Below are positions 50,564 through 58,300 of a DNA stretch of 64,000 nucleotides, one piece after another; position 1 is the stretch's first letter, and every line of letters starts with the position of its first letter. The DNA is from Paractinoplanes toevensis (GTDB lineage: Bacteria > Actinomycetota > Actinomycetes > Mycobacteriales > Micromonosporaceae): contig NZ_BOQN01000050.1 in assembly GCF_018332695.1 (NCBI RefSeq), positions 62,001 to 126,000 on the forward strand, read 5' to 3'. The position numbers and the translations under genes were made by a program. The notes beneath the pieces are model-generated. The model saw only the letters and a list, made by a program, of their open reading frames with translations. It did not search any database and was not told the DNA's origin.

Positions 50564-51540
50564 GGGTGGTTGTCCTTTCTCAGGGCTTGCCCTTCCCGCC
50601 GGGCGTCGTCGAGCAGTCGGGCCAGACGGCGCCGGGAGGCGCGGCGAGTCGTGCGGAGGACGAAGAGGAGAGCGACGAGCAGGGCCACCGCGATGAGCTG
50701 CGGCCAGGGAACGATCCAGACCGTCACCTCGGTGGGACCGGCCGGATCGGCCGGGGTGAGCAGGATCTTCGTGTGGACCGGGCCGAGACCCCAGACGCCG
50801 TGGACGCGGGCGTCGGCCGGCCGGTTGCCGCCGGGCAGCAGCTCGCCGGTCGCCGCACCGCCGTCCCGGTGGTGCAGGCCGAAGAACTCCCGCACCGAGA
50901 GCGAGGTGCGGGCGTCGGCGCGTACGTTTCCGGTGTTGGCGACGGTGTAACCGGCGTGGATCGTGCCGGCCCGGAAGGGGTTCCAGGACTGTTCGTAGTG
51001 GACGGTCACCCCCCGGGCGGCGAGCGAGGACCGGGCGGCCCCGCTGGCGCGGAGCATGACCCGGAAGCCGACCCTGCTCTCCACCTGCAGAGTGCCGGAC
51101 CGGCTGAGCACCGACGCGGCGATCCCGGCCGGGTGGTCGCCCGGGGTCGCACCGGCCGGGACGGTGATGGTGAACGGGAGGACCCGGGTCTCGTTCGGGC
51201 CGACGGTGACGCTGGGCTGCACGGCGATCCAGGTGCCGGCGTCGCTGGACTTCTTGTCCGACGCCAGCATGTTGAAATGCCCGTTGTCGGTGAGGTAGCC
51301 GTCGGCCGCGGTCAGCGCGAACACCGCGGACACGGTGCCGAGGTTGCGGACCGCGAGGTGCTCGGTGACGGTAGTGCCGGGGTCGACCGTGCGCTCGACC
51401 CATCGGCGCCCGTCCGCGGCCGTGGCGTTGGCGGGCTGGACCGTCCAGGTGACCTTCGGGCCGCTCGCGTCGGCGTGCGCGGCGGTGGCGGGAAGCAGCG
51501 GGACGGCCAGGAGCGCGGCGGCGAGTGCCCGAAAGACCAT
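50560..51540 (-). CDS. DUF916/DUF3324-like membrane protein (WxL partner)
   Basis: 326 residues. Signal peptide to about residue 24 (PATAAHA). Residues 28-150 fit the peptidoglycan-binding DUF916 domain (TVQPANATAADGRRWVERTV, LAVRNLGTVSAVFALTAADG), residues 155-270 the second host-interaction domain, then a C-terminal membrane helix (PWPQLIAVALLVALLFVLR) and a basic tail. In Firmicutes such proteins are always coded with WxL surface proteins and hold them at the wall; here the WxL-like gene is immediately upstream. ATG preceded by GAAAGGA. Confidence 0.78.
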   Translation of the reverse strand: MVFRALAAALLAVPLLPATAAHADASGPKVTWTVQPANATAADGRRWVERTVDPGTTVTEHLAVRNLGTVSAVFALTAADGYLTDNGHFNMLASDKKSSDAGTWIAVQPSVTVGPNETRVLPFTITVPAGATPGDHPAGIAASVLSRSGTLQVESRVGFRVMLRASGAARSSLAARGVTVHYEQSWNPFRAGTIHAGYTVANTGNVRADARTSLSVREFFGLHHRDGGAATGELLPGGNRPADARVHGVWGLGPVHTKILLTPADPAGPTEVTVWIVPWPQLIAVALLVALLFVLRTTRRASRRRLARLLDDARREGQALRKDNHP

Positions 51541-51561
51541 GGGGGGTCCTTTCCGAATGGG

Positions 51562-51591
51562 CGGCGGGCCGGTTGCGCAACCGGCCCGCCG
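51562..51591. terminator. 30-bp perfect palindrome between the WxL-like and DUF916 genes (attenuator?)
   Basis: CGGCGGGCCGGTTGC (51562-51576) is followed directly by its reverse complement (51577-51591). In leftward RNA this makes a very stable hairpin 10 nt after the WxL-like stop and 22 nt before the DUF916 start. No T-run follows. It could protect the upstream 3' end or terminate part of the transcripts, giving more WxL-like protein than downstream products; it could also be an operator. Confidence 0.6.
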
Positions 51592-51600
51592 GGACCGTGA

Positions 51601-52218
51601 CTACTCGAACAGGGAGAGCGTCAGCTTGGCGTGGTAGCTACCGGCCGCGACGTCGGCCGGGGTGCGCAGGAAGAGGTCGGCGTTCACCGAGTACGCGTCG
51701 CCGGTGACCGACGCCGAGTCGTACGTGGACACCAGCAGTTCCTGGTCGGTCAGACCGACGTTGTTGCCGGGCTGGGTCGGCTCGTCGAGCGAGGTGACGA
51801 CCTCCTCACCCTCGCTGACCTGGCCCTCGCTGTTGCCCGCGTCGACCAGGCGCGGCTTCCAGCCGAGGTGGTCGGCGGTGATCGGGGCCTGGCCGGCGCT
51901 GCCGGTGAAGTCGCTCGACGAACCCACCACCGCCCAGCTCGACCCGGCCGGGATCTCGGCGGCGGTGCGGGTGTCGGTGACGGTCACCGTCGGCAGGGTG
52001 CCGGTGAACTGCCGGACGAGCAGCGTGGAGCCGTTCTCGGTCAGGGTCGCCGCGCTGGCGGCCACGGTCAGGGCCAGCACGCCGGGTTCGACGATCGGGG
52101 CGATCTCGACGGTGACGTCGACGTCGGCCGAGTCGCCCGGGTCGGCCATCGCCGCGGTCGGGAAGGCGGCCACGCCGGCCAGCGCCGCGACGGCAACCAG
52201 CCGTTTCGGGATGTTCAT
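51601..52218 (-). CDS. WxL-like surface protein
   Basis: 205 residues. Signal peptide ending PTAAMA. The mature protein is beta-rich with GVLALTVAASAATLTENGST, a central SWAVVGSSSDFTG and a C-terminal GSYHAKLTLSLFE. This layout is that of WxL domains, in which a central W and a final LTWTL-like strand are typical; the final tryptophan is replaced here, so it is a divergent member. WxL domains bind peptidoglycan and pair with DUF916 proteins, as encoded next. Strong AGGAG site 5 nt before the ATG, 12 bp after the GH43 stop. Confidence 0.72.
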   Translation of the reverse strand: MNIPKRLVAVAALAGVAAFPTAAMADPGDSADVDVTVEIAPIVEPGVLALTVAASAATLTENGSTLLVRQFTGTLPTVTVTDTRTAAEIPAGSSWAVVGSSSDFTGSAGQAPITADHLGWKPRLVDAGNSEGQVSEGEEVVTSLDEPTQPGNNVGLTDQELLVSTYDSASVTGDAYSVNADLFLRTPADVAAGSYHAKLTLSLFE

Positions 52219-52230
52219 GCGTACTCCTAG

Positions 52231-55200
52231 TCAATTGCAGGTGAGAGCGCCGTAGGGGGCGTTGATGGTCGCGCCGGACACGGTCGCGGTGACCGTGCCG
52301 GCCGGGATGGCGGTGCCGCGCACCGGAAAGGACTGATAGGCGTCGGCGGTGACCCCGACGAAGACCCGATTTCCGTACGGGGTGCCGACCGCGATGTCCA
52401 CGGCGGTCGCGCCGGAGTTGTGGGCGTTCACCGCGAGGTACGCCTTTCCCGCGATGCACCGGGGCGCCACGGTGACGGTGACCGGGACGACGACCGTTCC
52501 GGGGTCGTCGGCGAAGACCCGCCATTCGGTGACCGCGACCGCCGAGTAGGTGGTCCCGTTGGAGTTCGCGGTGATCGTCGCGCGCAGCCGCGACGTGGTG
52601 ACCGGCGTGAAGGTGACCGTGTTGAACGCGGTTGAGCTGGTGCCGTAGGCGCTGGCATTCGGCACGTCCTGGAACGCGCTGCCGTCCCAGTACTGGAGTT
52701 TCCAGCCGTCCGGTTCGGCGACACCGTCGCCGGTGCCCTTGGCGGAGTCGCGCCAGAACTTCAGCTCGGCCCCGGTCAGCCGGATCGGCCGGGCCCAGTC
52801 GTACTGGATCCACTGGGTGGCCGGCCGGGTGCCCGACCAGGTGCCCCAGAGCTGGGCCTGGCCCGGGTTGGCGGCGTCGGCGTTGTCGTTGAGCGCGGTG
52901 ACGCTGTTCCACCCCGCGGTGTACGACGCGGTCGGCACCGCGATCGGCCCGACGTTGCCGGTCAGCGGCCCGGACAGGTCGGCCGGGATGGTCGCCGACT
53001 TGGCGGTCTCCAGGTTGCCGGCGTTGTCGGTGGCCCGGAACGACACGGTGTGCTTGTTCGAGTCGGCCGCCGCGATCGGCCCGGTGTAAACGGTCCAGGC
53101 TCCACCGTCGACCGAAAACTCGATCTTGAGAACGCCCGAGGTGGCATCGGTGGCGGCCACCGAGACGGCCCGGTTCGCGACGGTCCCGGCACTGACCGGC
53201 ACGGTGGCGTCGATCTTTACCGGCAGCGAGGCCACGGCCGACCTGTTGCCGGCCCGGTCGGTGGCGGTCGCGGTAACGGTGTGCTGCCCGTCGCCGCTGA
53301 CGGTCACGTCGGTGTAGCGCACCGAATCCACCGAGGTGGCCGCACCCCCATCAACAGCAGCGGCGATAGTCATCCGGCCGCCGCGATCGTCCACGGCCGC
53401 CGCCCGCACCTTCACCGAAGACCGATACCAACCACCGGTCCCGGCGCTGCCGCTCGGGGTGAGCGTCAGCGTCGGCGCCGTCACGTCGCCCGCGGTGTCA
53501 CCGGGCGAGATGACCGTGACGGTCGCGGTGACCTTCCCGGCCGCGTAACCGAGCACACTCCCCTGCACCTGGAACGTTCCCGGGGAGTCGGTGACGACCG
53601 GATCCCAGTAGACCGGCACCTGCAAGCTCTCGGAGCCGAAGGCAACCGGAATCGTGCCTGGCAGCTCGGTCTCGCCGGTCTCCACCACCAGCGAGGGCGC
53701 GGCGACGGTGGCCGGCTGGGCGGCCAGGATCTTCCACTCCTCGACCGCGACGGCCGAGTAGGTGCTGCCGTTGGTCGACGCGTCGAACGTGGCTCGGACC
53801 TGGGTGGTCGTCACCGCGTCGAACGTCGTGTTCTGGAAACCGGAGGTCGAGGTCGGATAGCCGCTCGGATTGGCGACGTCGGCCCACTGCCCGGTGGCCA
53901 GGTTCCAGTACTGGATCTTCCACTTGGCCGGGGCAGCGACCCCGACACCGGTCCCCTGGGCCTGGTCGTTCCAGAAGTCGATCTGCGAACCGGAAAGACG
54001 CATCGGCTGGTCCCAGGTGTACTGGACCCACTGCTGCGGCGGGTTGCTGCCGGTCCAGGTGCCCCACATGTCCGGCGGCAGCGGGTTGCCGCGGACGATC
54101 TCGTCGTTCAACGACTTCACCCAGTACTGCGTGGGCACCGGGTCGTTGGAGACCGTGACCTTGGCTTCCTGGGCGATGTTGGCTCGCGGCGTGCGATCCC
54201 GCTGCTTGACCGGTGTCTGCACGACCTGCTTCATCCGCGGCGGCGACAGGGTGTCGTCCCACTCCACCCGGTCGATCGCCACCGACCGCCGGAAGTGCCC
54301 GCCACCGGCGGCATCGGCCGTGTGATAGGTGAGGTACCACTGGCCCTTGAACTGGATGATTCCCGGGTGCGAGGTGGTCGACGAGACCGGCGTGAGCACG
54401 GTGCCGCGATACGTCCACGGCCCCTCGGGCGCGGACGCCGTCGCGTACGCGATGCAGGCGTGGTAGTTCGCGGGAGTGCACGCCGAGGCCGGGCCGGCGT
54501 TGTTACCGGCGTACGCCAGGTAGTAGGTGCCGTTTCTTTCGAAGATCCAGGGAGCCTCGAAGAACCCGGTCAGCCCGGTGATGGCCTTCTGGGTGCCGAC
54601 CGGGGTCTTCATGTCCGGCTGGTACTCGAGCCAGCGCAGCTGGCCGAACGTTCCCCAGTAGACGAACACCCGGTCGCCGGAGACCAGGATGGTCGGGTCG
54701 ATGTTCTGGATGTCGTTGGTGCTCGGGACCCGCTGCGAGATCAGCGGCCCGCCGAGGTAGTCGGTCCACGGTCCGGTCGGGCTGTCGGCGACGGCCAGCC
54801 CGATGGCGAACCTGTCGGCGGCGGTGCTGGTCCGCTCGCTGACCGGCAGGTACCAGTAGTAGCGGCCGTCCGGGCCCTGGACGACCTGACCGGCGTAGGC
54901 GCGACCGGCGGTGGCCCAGCTGAACAGGGTCTCCGGCCGGGCCAGGGACGGGTAGTGGGTCCAGGTGCCGGCGGCGACGTCCGACGTACGGAACGCGCCC
55001 CACTCGTTCATCTGGAAGTCGTTGGTGGTCGGCCCGGCCTCGTCGTGGCCGGTGTAGATGTACAGCTGGTCGCCGGCGACCAGCGGCGCCGGGTCGGCCG
55101 AGTAGTAGGTGCCGTCGGCCAGGATCGGGTTGCCGGCGTGCGTGAAGGTGTACGGGTCAGCAGCCAGGGCGGGCGAGGCGGGCACAGCAAGCAGCCCGGC

Positions 55201-55242
55201 CACGACCATCCCGCAGACCGCCGCGAAGCGGAGCAGTCTCAA
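52231..55242 (-). CDS. Secreted GH43 arabinan-degrading enzyme with two discoidin-like modules
   Basis: 1003 residues from TTG 55242 after AGGAG. Signal peptide to about 27. GH43 five-bladed propeller at 30-350 with the catalytic set Asp50 (YYSADPAPLV), Asp182 (NIDPTILVSG) and Glu229 (FFEAPWIFE). Discoidin-like module about 355-510, Ig-like about 515-580, two Ig/beta domains about 585-755, a second discoidin-like module about 757-905 (WDGSAFQDVPNASAYG), and the shared C-terminal module from about 915 with the pair of cysteines (RCIAGKAYLAVN ... YGALTC). Family members cut alpha-L-arabinofuranosyl or xylosyl links; arabinan is likeliest given its neighbours. A hairpin lies just upstream. Confidence 0.9.
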   Translation of the reverse strand: MRLLRFAAVCGMVVAGLLAVPASPALAADPYTFTHAGNPILADGTYYSADPAPLVAGDQLYIYTGHDEAGPTTNDFQMNEWGAFRTSDVAAGTWTHYPSLARPETLFSWATAGRAYAGQVVQGPDGRYYWYLPVSERTSTAADRFAIGLAVADSPTGPWTDYLGGPLISQRVPSTNDIQNIDPTILVSGDRVFVYWGTFGQLRWLEYQPDMKTPVGTQKAITGLTGFFEAPWIFERNGTYYLAYAGNNAGPASACTPANYHACIAYATASAPEGPWTYRGTVLTPVSSTTSHPGIIQFKGQWYLTYHTADAAGGGHFRRSVAIDRVEWDDTLSPPRMKQVVQTPVKQRDRTPRANIAQEAKVTVSNDPVPTQYWVKSLNDEIVRGNPLPPDMWGTWTGSNPPQQWVQYTWDQPMRLSGSQIDFWNDQAQGTGVGVAAPAKWKIQYWNLATGQWADVANPSGYPTSTSGFQNTTFDAVTTTQVRATFDASTNGSTYSAVAVEEWKILAAQPATVAAPSLVVETGETELPGTIPVAFGSESLQVPVYWDPVVTDSPGTFQVQGSVLGYAAGKVTATVTVISPGDTAGDVTAPTLTLTPSGSAGTGGWYRSSVKVRAAAVDDRGGRMTIAAAVDGGAATSVDSVRYTDVTVSGDGQHTVTATATDRAGNRSAVASLPVKIDATVPVSAGTVANRAVSVAATDATSGVLKIEFSVDGGAWTVYTGPIAAADSNKHTVSFRATDNAGNLETAKSATIPADLSGPLTGNVGPIAVPTASYTAGWNSVTALNDNADAANPGQAQLWGTWSGTRPATQWIQYDWARPIRLTGAELKFWRDSAKGTGDGVAEPDGWKLQYWDGSAFQDVPNASAYGTSSTAFNTVTFTPVTTSRLRATITANSNGTTYSAVAVTEWRVFADDPGTVVVPVTVTVAPRCIAGKAYLAVNAHNSGATAVDIAVGTPYGNRVFVGVTADAYQSFPVRGTAIPAGTVTATVSGATINAPYGALTCN

Positions 55243-55272
55243 GGTGCCGTTCTCCTAAATACCGAGAAGGGG

Positions 55273-55304
55273 GGTGGGGGTGCCCCGCCATGGGCACCCC
55301 CACC
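55273..55304 (-). terminator. Intercistronic hairpin between six-hairpin glycosidase and GH43 genes
   Basis: GGTGGGGGTGCCC (55273-55285) and GGGCACCCCCACC (55292-55304) are perfect 13-bp arms with a 6-nt loop, in the 71-bp gap. In leftward RNA a short U-containing stretch (TTCTCGGTATTT) follows. Either a partial terminator that sets the ratio of the two enzymes or the end of one unit with a new promoter for GH43 beyond it; I see no clear promoter. Confidence 0.62.
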
Positions 55305-55313
55305 AGGGGCGGG

Positions 55314-58300
55314 TCAGCTACAGGTGGCCGCGCCGTACGGCGCTTCGATCTCGGTGGTGACCGAACCGCCGGTGACCTTCACGGTCGCGCTGCCGGCGGC
55401 CACGAGCGTGGCCCGCGAGTTGAACTGCTGATAGGCGGTCTTTCCAGGGGCAACTGCCAAAACCTTCTTCGAGCCGTACGGCGTGACGAGCTCGAGATCC
55501 AGCGGGACGGTGTCGGCGTTGACCGCGTTGACGGCGACGTAGACCTTGCCGCCGACGCACTGGGTCTTGGCCTGGACCTGGACGTCGAAGGCCGGTTCCG
55601 GGGTGCCCGGGACGTCGTAGACCTCCCACTCCTGCACACCGGGTGCGCCCTTGCCCTCCTCGGTGCCGCTGGAGGTGAGCAGCGCCCGCAATTTCGTGGT
55701 GGTCACCTTGTCGAAGGTCACCGTGTTCCACGCGGTCGCCGAGGTGCCGTAAGCGCCGGGGTTCCGCACGTCCTGGAAAGCACTGCCGTCCCAGTACTGC
55801 AGCTTCCAGGACGCGGGCGGGGCAACCCCGGCACCGGATTCGTCGAGGTCCTGGCTGAACCAGACGCGACTGCGGTCGACCGTGACCGGCGACTGCCAGT
55901 CCAGCTGGATCCACTGCTCACCGACCTGCGGCCAGGTGTTCCACACGTCGGTGTTCGGCCCGACCGGCCCGGTCGGCTGCACCCCGTCGGCGATGTTGTC
56001 GGCGGTGAGCCAGCCCGGCGTGTACGACGCGGACGCCGTGCCGGTGCGGGCCACGTTGACCGGCGCCTGCCCGGCCGCGACCTCGAGGGTCCCGATCACC
56101 GACGTGTTGCCGGCCTTGTCGACCGATCGGTAGTCGACCGTGGTGGCCGACGATCCGATCGGCACCGGGCCGGCGGCGGTGGTCCAGTCCTGGGTGACGG
56201 CGCCGCCGACGGTGAGGCGGTACTGCACCGCCGCCACGCCGGATCCGGTGTCCGCCCCGGTGATCACCACTTCACGGTTGGCCGCGACGAGCGACGCGGC
56301 CGCCGTCGGCACGGTCCTGTCGATGCCGACCTCCACCGACGTGACCGGCGAGACGTTGCCGGCCTTGTCGGTGGCCCGGGCCTTGACCACGGTGACGCCC
56401 TCGGCCGAGACGGTGATCGGTGCGGTGTACGCCGCGAACGCGCCCGGCCCGACCGCGATCTCGATCTTCGGGTGGTCGTCCTGGTTGTCGGTGGCCGCGG
56501 CGGTCACCTTGACGTCGGTGAACGTCCAGCCGGTCGGCAGAGCTGGGTCGGTGGACAGCACCGGGACCGGGGCGACCTCGTCCTTCGGACCGCCGTCGCC
56601 GACCACGACGGTGGCCGTGGCGGTCTTGTCGGTGCCGGCCACCTGGCCGGTCACGTCGAACGTGCCGGCTTTCTCGAGGGACGCCGGGTCGATGGCGGCC
56701 CAGGTCACGGCGACGCCGCTCTGCCGGGAACCGTCGTTGTAGCCGACCGTGACCCCGGCCGGCAGCGCCGGTGCGACGCCGACCTTGGTGGTGACGGTGA
56801 CCGGGTCGATCGTGTTGATCTGCACCGGATCGCTGCCCCGGACCCACACGTGGGCGGTCGCGTTCAGCGTGGTGCCGTTGACGAAGCCGGAGACCGTGAA
56901 GTCACCGACCGCCGCCAGCTTGGCCGGGTCGATCTGGCCCCAGGCCACCGCGACCGGCAGCGTGCTGCCGTCCGCGTAGGTGACCTGAACCGTCGCCGGC
57001 AGGGCCGGAGCAACACCGACCTGGGTGCGGGCGTCCACGCTCTGGATCGAGCTCGCCGCGGCGGCGAAAACCCGCCATTCGGAAACCCCCATTGCCGAGT
57101 ACGCCGTGCCGGCCGCGTTGGGCAGCGCGTTGAAGGTGGCCCGCAGCCGGGTCGTGGTGACCGCGTCGAACGTCACCTGGTTGGTGCGCCCGCGAACCGC
57201 CGGGTCGAAACCGGAAGCCCCGGTCACGTCCTTGAACGCGGTCCCGTCCCAGTACTGCAACTTCCAGGATTTCGGTACGGCTACCCCGCTGCCGCCGGTG
57301 GTGGAGTCCGACCAGAAATCGATCGACGCCTTGTCCACCCGTACGGCCGAGGGGAAGTCGTATTGCAGCCAGCGGGTGGCCGGCTCGTTGCCGGTCCAGG
57401 TCCCCCAGAGGTCGGTCTGGGCACCGCCGGTGAACAACGGCGGCTTGCCGTCGTTGACCGCGGCCACCGCGTTCCAGCCGGCCGTGAAGCTGGCCGTCGG
57501 GGTCGCCGTCGAGGCGACGTTGATCTCGCCCTCGCTCAGCGCGGTCGCCTGCACCACGACGTCCTTGGTCGCGGTCGCGGTGCCGTTGCTGACGGTCAGC
57601 CGCAGCGTGTACCGGCCCGACTTGGTGAACCGGGCCACGGTGGTCGGCGCGTTGGCCGGGTCGAAGGCGGCCGAACCGCCGTCCGGCGCGTCCACCACGG
57701 TCCACGCCGAGGTGAGCGCGGTGCCCGGGTTGCCGTCGTCCTGCGCGGTGCCGAGCAGCCGGGCCGATCCGGCCTGGCTGTACGACGAGTCCAGCCACGC
57801 GTCGGCCAGCGGCGGGGCGTTGACGGCCGGCGGCGCGGCGACGCCGGTGTCGAAGGCCTGGACCTCCTTGACGGCGGTCTTGAAGCCCGGGGCGTGCTGC
57901 ACCGTGACGCGCAGCTTGGTGGCGTCAAGCGAAGGGAACCGCACCTGGTTGAGGTTGCCGCGCGGGTAGGCCGGCACGCGGGTCTGGCTCGGGATCGTCT
58001 TCCAGCCGTCCCCGTTGTCGTACTGGACGGTGAACTGCGACGGTGCCGAGTAACCGGCGACGGTCGCGGTCGTCGAGGACTTGTAGAAATACACCCGTAC
58101 GTCATCGATCTTCCGTTGACCGCCGAGGTCGATGTCGATCGAGTCGGACGCGTTGGGCGACCCCGCCGTACCCCAGAAGGGCTCGTTGACGGTGGTGCCG
58201 TCGACCGCGCCGGCCGGGCCGCGGCCCGACGCCGAGAAGCTCGCCGTAGCGGCCTTGCCCTGCGCCAGGTTGGGCCGGCCGGTGACGATCTCGGCGCCGG

